Origin: Achromobacter sp. UMC46
GTDB lineage: Bacteria; Pseudomonadota; Gammaproteobacteria; Burkholderiales; Burkholderiaceae_B
Assembly (NCBI RefSeq): GCF_014170335.1
Contig: NZ_LZZS01000026.1
Location: 186,001-250,000, forward strand
Direction of reading: 5' to 3'
DNA length: 64,000 nt
Below are positions 50,049 to 60,508 of this stretch, piece after piece. Within the stretch, counting starts at the first letter, position 1; each line of letters opens with the position of its first letter. The notes under the pieces are model-generated. The model was not told the origin of the DNA, searched no databases, and saw nothing but the letters and a program-made list of their open reading frames with translations. A program made the translations under genes and the position numbers.

Positions 50049-51844
50049 TGACCGCCGAATTCGTCGGATTGCTGGTCCTGTACCTGGCCGTCCTGCTTGC
50101 GATCGCGCCCCTGCTCGGGCGCTACATCCGCATCGCCATGGAAAACGGGCAATCCCGGCTGACCGCCTGGGGCCGCCCGCTTGAGCGCGGCATCTACCGG
50201 CTGGCGGGCATCGACCCGCAGGCCGAGATGGGTTGGAAGCGCTACGCCCTGGCCGTGCTGGCCTTCAACATCCTCGGCATCGTGGTCGTCTACGGCCTGC
50301 AGCGCGTCCAGGGCATGCTGCCGCTGAACCCGGCCGCCATGGGCGCCGTGACACCGGACTCCGCCTTCAATACCGCCATCAGCTTTGTCAGCAATACGAA
50401 CTGGCAAGGCTATGGCGGTGAAGCCACGATGAGCTACCTGACGCAGATGCTGGCGCTGACGGTGCAGAACTTCCTGTCGGCCGCCACCGGCATCGCCGTG
50501 CTGTTCGCGCTGATCCGCGGCCTGGCGCGCCACTGTTCCGCCACCGTCGGCAACTTCTGGGCCGACATGGTCCGCTGCACGCTGTACGTGCTGCTGCCCC
50601 TGTCCTTCGTGCTGGCGCTGGCGCTTGTCAGCCAGGGCGTGATCCAGAACTTCAGCCCCTACCAGGACGTGCAGACGGTAGAAGCCCTGCACTACGACCA
50701 GCCGCGCGTGGACGCCCAAGGCCAACCGGTGCTGGATGCCCAAGGCCAGCCCGTGACCGACCCCGCCGTCACGTCGACGCAGACGCTGGCCATGGGCCCG
50801 GTCGCCTCGCAAGAAGCCATCAAGCTGCTGGGCACCAATGGCGGGGGCTTCTTCAACGCCAACTCGGCGCATCCGTTCGAGAACGCGACGCCGCTGGCGA
50901 ACTTCCTGGAGATGCTGGCCATCCTGGCGATTCCCGCCGCGCTGTGCTTCACGTTCGGCGAGATGGTGGGCAGCCGGCGCCAGGGCATCGCGATCCTGGC
51001 GGCGATGACCGTGCTGTTCGCCGTCTTCGCGCTGAGCATCGCGTACTTCGAGCAGCAGCCCAACCCCATGGCCGCGCAAGCCGGCGCCGACAGCGCCATG
51101 ACCGCGTTCTCGCCAGGCGGCAACATGGAGGGCAAGGAAACGCGCTTCGGCATCGCCGCGACGTCGCTCTTCGCCGTCATCACCACGGCCGCGTCCTGCG
51201 GCGCGGTCAACGGCATGCACGATTCCCTGACCGCCATGGGCGGGCTGTCGCCGATGCTGCTGATGCAGTTGGGCGAAGTCGTCTATGGCGGCGTGGGCTC
51301 CGGCCTGTACGGGATGCTGGCCTTCGCCATCCTGGGGGTCTTCATCGCCGGCCTGATGATCGGCCGCACCCCGGAATACCTGGGCAAGAAGATCGAGGCC
51401 TACGACATGAAGATGGTGTCCATCGTCATCCTGGCCACGCCGCTGCTGGTGCTGGGCGGGACCGCGCTGGCCGTTTCCGTCTCGGCCGGCCAGGCGGGCG
51501 TGCTGAACCCCGCGATCCATGGCTTCTCGGAAATCCTCTACGCGCTGTCGTCCGCGGCCAACAACAACGGCAGCGCGTTCGCCGGGCTGTCCGCCAATAC
51601 GCCCTTCTACAACGTATTGCTGGGCATCGCCATGTGGTTCGGCCGCTTCGCCGTGATCGTCGCCGTGCTGGCGATGGCCGGCTCGCTTGCGGCCAAGCGC
51701 CGGCTGCCCGCCGGCCCCGGCAGCATGCCCACGACCGGCCCCCTCTTCGTGGTGCTGCTGATCGGCGCCGTGCTGCTGGTGGGCGCCCTGACATATGTGC
51801 CCGCGCTGGCCTTGGGCCCGGTCGCGGAACACCTGCAACCTTGA
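50048..51844 (+). CDS. kdpA: Potassium-transporting ATPase subunit KdpA
   Basis: The 598-residue channel-like subunit selects and binds K+. It has about ten helices with four pseudo-repeats. The selectivity loops are visible, including [34 protein letters not shown] and [13 protein letters not shown]. It is somewhat longer than E. coli KdpA (557) because of a periplasmic insert around residues 205-245 ([17 protein letters not shown], an imperfect internal repeat). The start overlaps the kdpF stop. Confidence 0.98.
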   Translation: MTAEFVGLLVLYLAVLLAIAPLLGRYIRIAMENGQSRLTAWGRPLERGIYRLAGIDPQAEMGWKRYALAVLAFNILGIVVVYGLQRVQGMLPLNPAAMGAVTPDSAFNTAISFVSNTNWQGYGGEATMSYLTQMLALTVQNFLSAATGIAVLFALIRGLARHCSATVGNFWADMVRCTLYVLLPLSFVLALALVSQGVIQNFSPYQDVQTVEALHYDQPRVDAQGQPVLDAQGQPVTDPAVTSTQTLAMGPVASQEAIKLLGTNGGGFFNANSAHPFENATPLANFLEMLAILAIPAALCFTFGEMVGSRRQGIAILAAMTVLFAVFALSIAYFEQQPNPMAAQAGADSAMTAFSPGGNMEGKETRFGIAATSLFAVITTAASCGAVNGMHDSLTAMGGLSPMLLMQLGEVVYGGVGSGLYGMLAFAILGVFIAGLMIGRTPEYLGKKIEAYDMKMVSIVILATPLLVLGGTALAVSVSAGQAGVLNPAIHGFSEILYALSSAANNNGSAFAGLSANTPFYNVLLGIAMWFGRFAVIVAVLAMAGSLAAKRRLPAGPGSMPTTGPLFVVLLIGAVLLVGALTYVPALALGPVAEHLQP

Positions 51845-51866
51845 ACGCAACAGGCTAGGAAAGAAA

Positions 51867-54026
51867 ATGGCCAAGATTGAAATGCCAACAACCAGCGCAG
51901 GCGGCGGTGCCGCCCGCACGCCCGCGGCCGCCTCCCAGGACCGTCCTTTCGGCATGTGGTCGCGCTCGCTCGTGGGGCCCGCCGTGCTGGACAGCCTGCG
52001 CAAGCTCTCGCCCGCCGCACAGCTGAAAAACCCCGTGATGTTCGTCGTGTACGTCGGCAGCATCCTGACGACGCTGCTGTGGGTCATGGCCCTGCGAGGC
52101 CAGGCCGAAGCCCCCGCGGGCTTCATCCTGGCCATCTCCGTATGGCTGTGGTTCACAGTGCTGTTCGCCAACTTCGCCGAAGCCTTGGCTGAAGGCCGCG
52201 GCAAGCAGCAGGCGGCGACGTTGCGCGGCCTGCGCACCACCATCAACGCCCGCCTCTTGAAGAATTTCCGCGAGGCGGACATCCGCGACGCGCAGCCCGG
52301 ACAATGGCGCGCGCAAGGCGTCAGCCAGCCCTCTGGCCTGCTGCGCCGCGACGAGGTGGTGCTGGTCGAAGCCGGCGAGACCATCCCCGGCGACGGCCAG
52401 GTGATCGCAGGCGTCGCCTCGGTCGACGAAAGCGCCATCACCGGCGAATCCGCGCCCGTCATCCGCGAATCCGGCGGCGACTTCTCGTCGGTCACGGGCG
52501 GCACGCGCGTGCTGTCCGACTGGATCTTCGTGCGTATCGCGGCCGACCCCGGCGAGAGCTTCCTGGACCGCATGATCGCCATGGTGGAAGGCGCCAAGCG
52601 CCAGAAGACGCCGAACGAACTGGCGCTGACCATCCTGCTGGTCGGGCTGACCGTGGTGTTCCTGCTGGTGGTCGTGACCCTGATGCCGTTCTCGATCTAC
52701 GCGGTCAACGCGGCCGGCGGCGGCGCGGCGGTCACCGTGACCGTGCTGGTGGCGCTGCTGGTCTGCCTGATCCCCACCACCATCGGCGGCTTGCTGTCGG
52801 CCATCGGCGTGGCGGGCATGAGCCGCATGATGAGCGCCAACGTCATCGCCACGTCAGGCCGCGCGGTGGAAGCCGCGGGCGACGTCGACGTGCTGCTGCT
52901 GGACAAGACCGGCACCATCACCTTCGGCAATCGCCAGGCGTCCACCTTCCTGCCCGCGCCGGGCGTGTCGCCGCGCGAACTGGCCGACGCCGCCCGCCTG
53001 GCCTCGCTGGCCGACGAGACGCCGGAAGGTCGCAGCATCGTGGCCCTGGCCGACAAGGCGATCCACGCGCCGGCCCCCCACATGGCGGGCGTCGAATTCG
53101 TGCCCTTCACGGCGCAGTCGCGCATGAGCGGCGTGAACCTGGGCGACCGCTTGATCCGCAAGGGCGCGGTCGACGCCATCCAGGCCTGGCTGGCCGCGCA
53201 GGAAGCCACGGTGCCCGAGCAGGTCTTGCGCCTGGCCGAAGACGTGGCGCGCCGCGGCAGCACGCCGCTGATGGTCAGCGACGGCAACCGTGCGCTGGGC
53301 GTCGTGGAACTCAAAGACATCGTCAAACCCGGCATCCAGTCGCGATTCGCCGAGTTGCGCCGCATGGGCATCAAAACCGTGATGATCACGGGCGACAACA
53401 AGCTGACAGCGGCCACCATCGCGGCCGAAGCCGGCGTGGACGACTTCTTGGCCGAAGCCACGCCCGAGGCCAAGCTGAAGCTGATCCGCGCCTATCAGGC
53501 AGAAGGCCGGCTGGTGGCGATGACGGGCGACGGCACCAACGACGCCCCCGCGCTGGCGCAGGCGGACGTGGCGGTGGCGATGAACTCGGGCACCCAGGCC
53601 GCGAAAGAGGCCGGCAACATGGTGGACCTGGACTCCAACCCCACCAAGCTCATCGAGATCGTCGAAATCGGCAAGCAGATGCTGATGACCCGCGGCGCGC
53701 TGACCACCTTCAGCGTGGCCAACGACGTGGCCAAGTACTTCGCCATCATCCCCGCCGCCTTCGCCACGGTCTATCCGCAGCTCAACGTGCTGAATATCAT
53801 GCACCTGGCCACGCCGGCCTCGGCCATCCTGTCGGCCGTGATCTTCAACGCGCTGATCATCGTCGTGCTGATCCCGCTGGCGCTCAAAGGCGTGCGCTAC
53901 CGGCCGTTGGGCGCGTCGGTGCTGCTGCGCCGCAACCTGCTCGTCTACGGCCTGGGCGGCCTGCTGGTGCCGTTCGTGGGCATCAAGCTGGTCGACATGG
54001 TGCTGGCCGCGCTGGGCTGGGTGTAA
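51867..54026 (+). CDS. kdpB: Potassium-transporting ATPase ATP-binding subunit KdpB
   Basis: The 719-residue P-type ATPase energises K+ uptake. It has the phosphorylated Asp346 in [13 protein letters not shown], the dephosphorylation motif TGESAP, the hinge motif [39 protein letters not shown], and the KdpB-type helix sequence [24 protein letters not shown] 51867 is preceded by AGGAAAG. An N-terminal extension of about 35 residues relative to E. coli is rich in Ala/Thr/Gly. Confidence 0.98.
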   Translation: MAKIEMPTTSAGGGAARTPAAASQDRPFGMWSRSLVGPAVLDSLRKLSPAAQLKNPVMFVVYVGSILTTLLWVMALRGQAEAPAGFILAISVWLWFTVLFANFAEALAEGRGKQQAATLRGLRTTINARLLKNFREADIRDAQPGQWRAQGVSQPSGLLRRDEVVLVEAGETIPGDGQVIAGVASVDESAITGESAPVIRESGGDFSSVTGGTRVLSDWIFVRIAADPGESFLDRMIAMVEGAKRQKTPNELALTILLVGLTVVFLLVVVTLMPFSIYAVNAAGGGAAVTVTVLVALLVCLIPTTIGGLLSAIGVAGMSRMMSANVIATSGRAVEAAGDVDVLLLDKTGTITFGNRQASTFLPAPGVSPRELADAARLASLADETPEGRSIVALADKAIHAPAPHMAGVEFVPFTAQSRMSGVNLGDRLIRKGAVDAIQAWLAAQEATVPEQVLRLAEDVARRGSTPLMVSDGNRALGVVELKDIVKPGIQSRFAELRRMGIKTVMITGDNKLTAATIAAEAGVDDFLAEATPEAKLKLIRAYQAEGRLVAMTGDGTNDAPALAQADVAVAMNSGTQAAKEAGNMVDLDSNPTKLIEIVEIGKQMLMTRGALTTFSVANDVAKYFAIIPAAFATVYPQLNVLNIMHLATPASAILSAVIFNALIIVVLIPLALKGVRYRPLGASVLLRRNLLVYGLGGLLVPFVGIKLVDMVLAALGWV

Positions 54027-54066
54027 GCCCGGCCGCGACGCCCCATCCGAATAAAAGGAATCCATC

Positions 54067-54687
54067 ATGAAACACGCAACGCAATCCGTTCCCGCCCTGC
54101 CACGCCCTGGCGGCATCCTGCGGCCCGCGCTGGTCGTCTTCGCCGCCCTGTCGCTGGTGACGGGCCTGGCCTACCCCTTCCTGACGCGCGGCGTGGCCGC
54201 CGCCGTGTTCCCGCACGAGGCAGCCGGCTCGCTGATCAAGCAGGACGGCAAGGTCGTCGGTTCGGAACTGATCGGCCAGTCGTTCACATCGCCGCAGTAC
54301 TTCTGGAGCCGCCCCTCGGCCACCGCGCCGATGCCGTACAACGCAGCCGCCTCGGGCGGATCGAACCTGGGCCCGCGCAACCCGGCGCTTGCCGAAGCCA
54401 TCCAGGCCCGCATCGCGGCCCTGAAAGCGGCCGATCCGGAAAACCCCACGCCGGTGCCGGTGGACCTGATCACGGCGTCCGGCAGCGGGCTGGATCCGCA
54501 CATCAGCCCGGCCGCCGCCCGCTACCAGGCGGCGCGGGTGGCCCGCGCCCGGCACCTGCCGCGCGAACAGGTCGACGCCCTGATCCAGGCCAATACCGAA
54601 AAGCCCTGGCTGGGCGTACTGGGCGACCCCGTCGTCAATGTGCTGATGCTGAACCTGGCGCTGGACCAATTGGGCACGGCGCGTTGA
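54067..54687 (+). CDS. kdpC: Potassium-transporting ATPase subunit KdpC
   Basis: The 206-residue subunit has one N-terminal membrane helix (about residues 18-42) and a periplasmic domain with the conserved [21 protein letters not shown] and [24 protein letters not shown] motifs. It aids complex assembly and K+ affinity. AAGGAA lies seven bases before ATG 54067. Confidence 0.98.
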   Translation: MKHATQSVPALPRPGGILRPALVVFAALSLVTGLAYPFLTRGVAAAVFPHEAAGSLIKQDGKVVGSELIGQSFTSPQYFWSRPSATAPMPYNAAASGGSNLGPRNPALAEAIQARIAALKAADPENPTPVPVDLITASGSGLDPHISPAAARYQAARVARARHLPREQVDALIQANTEKPWLGVLGDPVVNVLMLNLALDQLGTAR

Positions 54688-54738
54688 TGGCGCAGCGTAT
54701 AGTATTGCCAGCCTTTCCCACCCCTTCCTTGCGCGTTC

Positions 54739-57525
54739 ATGGCTGACATTGCTGGCGAGCGTCCCGACCCCGACGCGCTCTTGAAGACCTTGGACGACGC
54801 CGCGCGCCAGGCGGTGCGTGGCAAGCTGCGCGTGTACTTCGGATCGTCGGCCGGCGTGGGCAAGACCTACGCCATGCTGGTCGCGGCCCGGGCGCAGGCC
54901 GCGCAAGGGGTCAGCGTGCTGGCCGGCATCGTCGAAACCCATGGCCGCCGCGAAACCGCCGGCCTGCTGGAAGGCCTGGCGGTCCTGCCGCTGAAGGAAG
55001 TGGCCTACCGCGGCCATGTCCTCAGAGAATTCGACCTGGACGGCGCGCTGGCGGCCCGGCCCGGCCTGGTGCTGGTGGACGAACTGGCGCACTCCAATGC
55101 GCCCGGCTCTCGCCACGCCAAGCGCTGGCAGGACATCCAGGAATTGCTGTCGGCCGGCATCGACGTCTGGACCACGCTGAACGTGCAGCATCTGGACAGC
55201 CTGAACGAAGCCGTCAGCAGCATCACCGGCGTGCGCGTCTGGGAAACCGTGCCCGACGAGGTCTTCGACGCGGCCGATGAAGTCATCCTGGTGGATCTGT
55301 CGGCCGACGAACTGCTGCGGCGGTTAAAAGAAGGCAAGGTCTACCTGCCCGACCAGGCCCGGCACGCCACTCGCAACTTCTTCCGCAAAGGCAACTTGAT
55401 CGCCTTGCGCGAACTGGCGTTGCGCCGCACCGCCGACCACGTCGACGACGATGTCCAGGCCTACCGGCGCGACCGCGCCATCGAGCCCGTCTGGCGCACC
55501 CGCGAAGCCGTGGTCGCCTGCATCGGCCCCGACATCGATGCCGAATACGTCATCCGCAGCGCGCACCGGCTGAGCCAGCAGCTGGAATGCGATCTGCATG
55601 TCGTCACCATCGACACCCCGCGCGCGGCGCCCACGCCGCAAGCCGAGCAGGACCGCATGCAGCGCAGCCTGGCCCTGGCGGATTCGCTGGGCGCGCGCAC
55701 CGAAACGCTGGCGGGCGGCGACATGGTCGATGCCGTAGTGCGCTACGTGCGCCGGCACAACATCACGAAAGCCATCGTCGGCCGCACGCGCGCCACGGGC
55801 CTGCAACGCCTGCGGCTGTCGGTGTCGGCGCTGCTGACGGCCGCCCTGACGCCGGGTTGGCTATGGCGCCGGCATAGCTTCGCCGACATGCTGGCGGCCG
55901 GTTGCCCCGAGATCGACATCATCCGGCTGGGCGCGCCGCCCCTGCCCGCCAGCGCCGCCCCCGGCCGCGACCCGCTCACGCTGGGGCGCCGCGCCGGCCA
56001 AAGCGCCGACGACCGCAACGGCCGCCCGCTGGCCGGCTACGCCTGGGCGCTGTGCTATTGCGCCGCTGCCGCCGGGCTGTCGATGCTGGCGTTTCCCGTG
56101 CTGCACCAGACCAACATCGTCATGCTGTTCCTGCTGGCAGTGATGGGCGTGGCGCTGCGCCACGGGCGCGGCCCCGCGGCGCTGGCCTCGGTCGTCAGCG
56201 TGGGACTGTTCGATTTCTTCTTCGTGCAGCCGCTGGCCTCGTTCGCGGTATCGGACGTGCAGTACCTGCTGACCTTCGGCGTGCTGCTGTCCGTGGGCCT
56301 GCTGATCGGGCAATTGACGGCCGGACTGCGCCTGCAAGCGCAGGTCTCGGTCAAGCGCGAGGCCGACGCGCGCAGCCTGTACGAATTCGCGCGGGAACTG
56401 TCGTCGGCGTTGCTGCCCGAACAGATCGTGGCGTCCGCCGGCGCCTTCGTCCACGCCACCTTCGGCTCGCGCTGCGCGTTGTACATCCTGGGCCTGGACG
56501 ACCGTCTGAAGCTGGCCTCGCCCGCCGCCGACGACATGCCGCCGCTGGAATCGGCGCTGGCCCAATGGGTCTATGACCACGGCCAGCCTGCGGGCGCCGG
56601 CACCGCCACGCTCTCAAACAGCGACCTGCTGTACCTGCCGCTGAAGGCGCCCATGCGCACGCGCGGCGTGCTGGCCCTGGCCGCGCCCCGCCGCAGCTTA
56701 TTCACGCATCCTGACTCGCGACGCCAGATCGAGGCCTACGCGACCCTGATCGCCATCGCGCTGGAGCGGCTGCATTACGTGGAAGTCGCGCAGCAAGCGC
56801 TGGTCAGCATGGAATCGGAGCGGTTGCGCAATTCGCTGCTGGCCGCCGTGTCCCACGACCTGCGCACGCCGCTGACCAGCCTGATCGGCATGACCGACAC
56901 CCTGACCCGCCAGCAGGCGACGCTGCCCCCCGACGTGCAGGACACCGTCCGCGCCATGCGCGACCAGGCGCAGCGCATGCACGCGCTGGTCGTCAACCTG
57001 CTGGACATGGCCCGCCTGCAAAGCCGCGACACGCCGCTGCGGCTGGAATGGCAGTCCATCGAAGAACTGGTCGGCGCGTCGCTGGCCGCCATGCGCGAGC
57101 CCCTGGCTGGCCATCGCGTCGCCGTGGCCAGCCTGTCGCAGCTGCCGCTGGTGGAGTGCGACGGCGTGCTGATCGAACGCGTGCTGTGCAACCTGCTTGA
57201 AAACGCCGCCAAGTACACGCCGGCGGGCAGCACGCTGCGCATCCACGCCGCGGTGCACGAAGACGAACTCCGCGTGGCCGTCAGCGACAACGGCCCCGGC
57301 GTCGTCCCGGGCGCCGAGCGCCGCATCTTCGAAAAATTCACGCGCGGCGAGCGCGAATCCGCCACGCCCGGCGTCGGCCTGGGCCTGGCGGTGTGCGAAG
57401 CGATCATCTCGGCCCACCATGGCCGCATCTGGGTCGAACACACGCCGGGGCTTGCCTCCGGCGCGCAATTCGTCTTCAGCCTGCCGCTGGGCACGCCGCC
57501 CGCGATCCAACCCGAAACCTTTTGA
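54739..57525 (+). CDS. kdpD: Sensor histidine kinase KdpD
   Basis: The 928-residue sensor responds to low K+ and ionic stress. The N-terminal KdpD domain has a Walker-type loop GSSAGVGKT (residues 35-43), followed by a universal stress protein-like part. Four membrane helices lie around residues 435-535, then a GAF-like segment and the kinase core: H box AAVSHDLRTPLTSL with His706, N box LLENAAKYTP, and G1 box DNGPG at 850-854. The layout is complete. It begins 51 bases after kdpC and is followed by kdpE. Confidence 0.98.
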   Translation: MADIAGERPDPDALLKTLDDAARQAVRGKLRVYFGSSAGVGKTYAMLVAARAQAAQGVSVLAGIVETHGRRETAGLLEGLAVLPLKEVAYRGHVLREFDLDGALAARPGLVLVDELAHSNAPGSRHAKRWQDIQELLSAGIDVWTTLNVQHLDSLNEAVSSITGVRVWETVPDEVFDAADEVILVDLSADELLRRLKEGKVYLPDQARHATRNFFRKGNLIALRELALRRTADHVDDDVQAYRRDRAIEPVWRTREAVVACIGPDIDAEYVIRSAHRLSQQLECDLHVVTIDTPRAAPTPQAEQDRMQRSLALADSLGARTETLAGGDMVDAVVRYVRRHNITKAIVGRTRATGLQRLRLSVSALLTAALTPGWLWRRHSFADMLAAGCPEIDIIRLGAPPLPASAAPGRDPLTLGRRAGQSADDRNGRPLAGYAWALCYCAAAAGLSMLAFPVLHQTNIVMLFLLAVMGVALRHGRGPAALASVVSVGLFDFFFVQPLASFAVSDVQYLLTFGVLLSVGLLIGQLTAGLRLQAQVSVKREADARSLYEFARELSSALLPEQIVASAGAFVHATFGSRCALYILGLDDRLKLASPAADDMPPLESALAQWVYDHGQPAGAGTATLSNSDLLYLPLKAPMRTRGVLALAAPRRSLFTHPDSRRQIEAYATLIAIALERLHYVEVAQQALVSMESERLRNSLLAAVSHDLRTPLTSLIGMTDTLTRQQATLPPDVQDTVRAMRDQAQRMHALVVNLLDMARLQSRDTPLRLEWQSIEELVGASLAAMREPLAGHRVAVASLSQLPLVECDGVLIERVLCNLLENAAKYTPAGSTLRIHAAVHEDELRVAVSDNGPGVVPGAERRIFEKFTRGERESATPGVGLGLAVCEAIISAHHGRIWVEHTPGLASGAQFVFSLPLGTPPAIQPETF

Positions 57526-57537
57526 CCGGCCATCCGC

Positions 57538-58230
57538 ATGTTCGACTACCAGCCTACCGTCCTGATCATTGAAGACGACGCCAACATCCGGCGCTTCGTC
57601 CGCCAGGCGTTGGAAAGCGAAGGGTGCACCGTGCACGAGGCCGACACCGTCCGCCGCGGCCTGATCGAGGCCGGCACCCGCCAGCCCGACGCCATCGTGC
57701 TGGACCTTGGCCTGCCCGACGAAGACGGCATGACTCTGATCCGCGAACTGCGCGGCTGGACCGAAGTGCCCGTGCTGGTGCTGTCCGCCCGCAGCGCCGA
57801 GGCCGACAAGGTGGCCGCGCTGGATGCCGGCGCCGACGACTACCTGACCAAGCCTTTCGGGGTCAGCGAGCTGCTCGCGCGGCTGCGCGTGCTGCTGCGC
57901 CGCCATGCGCGGGGCGGCGCGGGCAACGCGGCCGAAATCGCCTTCGGCGAGGTGCGCGTCGACTTCTCCAAGCGCGTCGTCGAACGCGCTGGCCAGCACG
58001 TGCACCTGACGGCCATGGAATACCGCCTGCTGGCCGCGTTGCTGGCGCACCGGGGCAAGGTCATGACGCATCGCGAACTGCTGCGCGAGGTCTGGGGCCC
58101 GTCCCATGTGGAAAGCAACCATTACCTGCGGATCTACATGGGCCATCTGCGCCAGAAGCTGGAAGCCGATCCCGCCCAGCCCGTCTATCTGCTGACCGAA
58201 ATCGGCGTGGGCTACCGCTTCGCGGGCTGA
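57538..58230 (+). CDS. kdpE: Response regulator KdpE
   Basis: This 230-residue OmpR-type regulator has the phosphoacceptor Asp56 in IVLDLGLPDEDG, the acidic pair Glu12-Asp13, Lys105 in LTKPFG and a C-terminal winged helix (MTHRELLREVWGP...YLRIYMGHLRQKLE). It activates kdpFABC when phosphorylated by KdpD. A good candidate operator is at 49700-49716, and similar elements lie just after this gene. Confidence 0.98.
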   Translation: MFDYQPTVLIIEDDANIRRFVRQALESEGCTVHEADTVRRGLIEAGTRQPDAIVLDLGLPDEDGMTLIRELRGWTEVPVLVLSARSAEADKVAALDAGADDYLTKPFGVSELLARLRVLLRRHARGGAGNAAEIAFGEVRVDFSKRVVERAGQHVHLTAMEYRLLAALLAHRGKVMTHRELLREVWGPSHVESNHYLRIYMGHLRQKLEADPAQPVYLLTEIGVGYRFAG

Positions 58231-58263
58231 AGCCCGCGCCATCCTTGCGATACCGGCGCACCC

Positions 58264-58312
58264 TTTATGCGCCCTTTATGCGGACAGCGCGAGTCTTGTC
58301 TCGCGCTTTATG
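58264..58312 (+). promoter_or_regulatory. KdpE/OmpR-type direct repeats before the porin gene
   Basis: TTTATG recurs at 58264, 58275 and 58307, spaced 11 and 32 bases (one and three helical turns). The first two form TTTATG-N5-TTTATG, the same spacing as the KdpE box. A GCGCGAG/CTCGCGC hairpin (58287-58306) lies between the second and third copies. It is probably a binding site for an OmpR-family protein, perhaps KdpE. Confidence 0.5.
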
Positions 58313-58358
58313 CCGATCCTCCTATTGTTGCGGTCCCGTTCAACATCCGGAGCATCCC

Positions 58359-59126
58359 ATGTCCCGCAATACCCTGGCCGCGCTCGCCCTGCTGACCCTC
58401 TGCGCCACCGCGCACGCCAACGACGCGCCTGCCGCAGCCGAAGCCCCCGCCGCTTCCGATTTCAACCTGACGGCCAACGTCACGCTGGCCAGCCAATACC
58501 GCTACCGCGGCCTGATGCAGTCGAACAACCAGCCCGCCGTGCAGGGCGGCTTCGACCTGACGCATGCCAGCGGCTTCTACCTGGGCAATTGGAACTCCAG
58601 CATCAGCTGGCTCGGCGACACCAACAGCGAGGTGTCCGCGCCCGTGGAAATGGACTTCTACGGCGGCTACAAAGGCAGCCTGACCGACAACGTGCCGATC
58701 GACCTGGGCGTCTTGCAGTACTACTACCCAGGCGACTACCCGTCCGGCTACACCAGCCCCGACACCACCGAGCTGTACGCCGGCATCGGCTATGGTCCCG
58801 TGATGTTCAAGTACTCCCTCGCCCTGACCAACCTGTTCGGCTTCGCCGACAGCAAGTACAGCCAGTACTTCGACCTGTCCGGCAATGTGGACACCGGCAT
58901 CTGGGGCCTGACCGTCAACGCCCACGTCGGCCGCCAGATCGTGCGCAACGTCGACAACGGGTCCTACACCGACTGGAAGCTGGGGCTGACCAAAGACTTC
59001 GGCCAAGGCCTCTCGGTCTCGCTCGCCTATCTGGACACCAACGCCGACCGCGCCGTCTACACCAACACGCGCGGGCGCGACATGGGCCGCGCGACCGGCC
59101 TGCTGTCGGTGACCAAGGCATTCTGA
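58359..59126 (+). CDS. TorF-family putative porin
   Basis: The 255-residue protein has a signal peptide (ending at TAHANDAP) and a beta-barrel pattern of alternating aromatic strands with the family start FNLTANVTLASQYRYRGLMQSNNQPAVQGGFDL and a C-terminal Phe, as expected for BAM-dependent insertion. The family is a conserved putative outer-membrane channel (TorF/TIGR02001 type). Its place directly after kdpE, behind KdpE-like repeats, suggests a role in osmotic or potassium adaptation. Confidence 0.88.
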   Translation: MSRNTLAALALLTLCATAHANDAPAAAEAPAASDFNLTANVTLASQYRYRGLMQSNNQPAVQGGFDLTHASGFYLGNWNSSISWLGDTNSEVSAPVEMDFYGGYKGSLTDNVPIDLGVLQYYYPGDYPSGYTSPDTTELYAGIGYGPVMFKYSLALTNLFGFADSKYSQYFDLSGNVDTGIWGLTVNAHVGRQIVRNVDNGSYTDWKLGLTKDFGQGLSVSLAYLDTNADRAVYTNTRGRDMGRATGLLSVTKAF

Positions 59127-59138
59127 GCGACCCGGGCA

Positions 59139-59155
59139 TTGACGCGTTTTTTACA
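59139..59155 (+). promoter_or_regulatory. Weak KdpE-like box
   Basis: TTGACG-N5-TTTACA has the KdpE spacing and agrees with the E. coli operator at 13 of 17 positions, mostly through the T-rich half. TTGACG could simply be a -35 element instead. Confidence 0.3.
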
Positions 59156-59269
59156 CGCCGCGCCCGCTTTTATCGGCAGGATTTACGGCGCGGTTTCTAT
59201 AGTGGAATCGTCATCAACCAACCGGAACCGCGGATCGCGCCTTGCAGCGCTCCGCCCCGCCCCACCGCC

Positions 59270-59605
59270 ATGATTCCCCGACTGGATCGCCGCAGCCACA
59301 TTTCCCCCGATCGTTCCCCGGCCACTTCCCTGCCCTTGGCGCCCTTGCCGCACTCCGACAGGGTCGCGCTGACGGTCAGGATCGATACCCTGGATGCGTT
59401 GAAGGTGCGGCTGGCGCTGCACCGCGAACTGGGCGAGCGCATCGGCGTGTACCTGCTGTCGGTGGACCACGCCCATGCGCAGAGCGTCTTGCAGCTGCAA
59501 TGCGCCCGGGGCGAACTTGACGCCTTGATGCACGCCGTCATGCGCGGCCTGCCGCAAGCGGAATTCGGCGCGGTGCGCCCCGCCTCTGCGATCACGGTGC
59601 AATAA
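59270..59605 (+). CDS. Small hypothetical protein, ACT-like composition
   Basis: The 111-residue soluble protein has a basic, Ser/Pro-rich N-terminus of about 30 residues. An 80-residue beta-alpha-beta pattern follows (RVALTVRIDTLDALKVRLALHRELGERIGVYLLSVDHA...), reminiscent of an ACT or PII-like regulatory fold. No motif is diagnostic. It lies three bases before the dapA-like gene, so the two are likely co-translated and it may regulate or accompany that enzyme. Confidence 0.65.
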   Translation: MIPRLDRRSHISPDRSPATSLPLAPLPHSDRVALTVRIDTLDALKVRLALHRELGERIGVYLLSVDHAHAQSVLQLQCARGELDALMHAVMRGLPQAEFGAVRPASAITVQ

Positions 59606-59608
59606 GCC

Positions 59609-60508
59609 ATGGACATGCCAGCCAAAACGGTTTTCGACGGTATCTGGTTGCCGATGGTCACGCCGCTGCGTGGCGGTTATGTGGACCTGGACGCCGCGCA
59701 GGCGCTGGCCCGCTACTACCGCAACGCCGGCATCTCGGGCCTGGTCCTGTTCGGATCCACCGGCGAAGGCAATCTGCTGAGCCTGTCGGAGAAGATCGAC
59801 ATGATCGAGGCCATCGCCAGCGATCCGCATGCGTTGCCGCTGGTGTTCGGCGCGGGCGGCGTCGATACGCGCGGCGTGGCCACTGCCATCCGCCGCCTGG
59901 ACAAGTACGCGCCCGACGGCTATCTGGTGCCGCCGCCCTACTACCTGGGGCCGTCGCAGCCGGGCATCCTGTGGCACTACCGGCAGATCGCCTGGGCCAC
60001 GGAACGTCCCATCATCCTCTACAACATCCCCAAGCGGACCGGCGTCACCATGACTGTCGAAACCATGGAGACGCTGGCGCTGCTGCCCAACTTCACGGCC
60101 GTCAAGGAATGCAACCCGTCGGTGCTGGCGACCCTGAACGCACGCGGCAAGCTGGACGCGTTGTGCGGCGAAGACCTGTCGCTGCTGGACCATTGGCTGG
60201 CCGGCGGCCGCGGCGCCATTCCGGCCGCGGCGCACCTGTACCCCGAGCGCTTCGTCGAAGTCATGCAGCTGGCGCGCGACGGCCACGCCGAAGCCGCGCG
60301 CGAATTGTTCGAACCCTTGCGCGGCCTGATCCGCCTGCTGTTCGCGGAACCCAACCCCGCCCCGCTCAAGCGCGCCCTGTCCCTGCAAGGGCTGATCGCT
60401 GACGAACTACGCATGCCCATGATGCCTGCCAGCCGTGAACTCAGCCCCCGGCTGCAGCGCGCCATGAGCGCGGTGCAGGGCTCGCCTAACCGGCTGCAGA
60501 CAGCTTGA
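59609..60508 (+). CDS. dapA: 4-hydroxy-tetrahydrodipicolinate synthase family protein
   Basis: The 299-residue class I aldolase has the Schiff-base Lys166 (FTAVKECN), Tyr138 and Arg143 in YNIPKRTG, and the GSTGEG loop (residues 49-54). These fit dihydrodipicolinate synthase, which condenses pyruvate with aspartate semialdehyde for lysine and peptidoglycan. Family members that use other aldehydes share these residues, so this may be a paralogue; it does not lie with other lysine genes. Ribosome site is weak; start 59609 follows the small gene by three bases. Confidence 0.85.
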   Translation: MDMPAKTVFDGIWLPMVTPLRGGYVDLDAAQALARYYRNAGISGLVLFGSTGEGNLLSLSEKIDMIEAIASDPHALPLVFGAGGVDTRGVATAIRRLDKYAPDGYLVPPPYYLGPSQPGILWHYRQIAWATERPIILYNIPKRTGVTMTVETMETLALLPNFTAVKECNPSVLATLNARGKLDALCGEDLSLLDHWLAGGRGAIPAAAHLYPERFVEVMQLARDGHAEAARELFEPLRGLIRLLFAEPNPAPLKRALSLQGLIADELRMPMMPASRELSPRLQRAMSAVQGSPNRLQTA

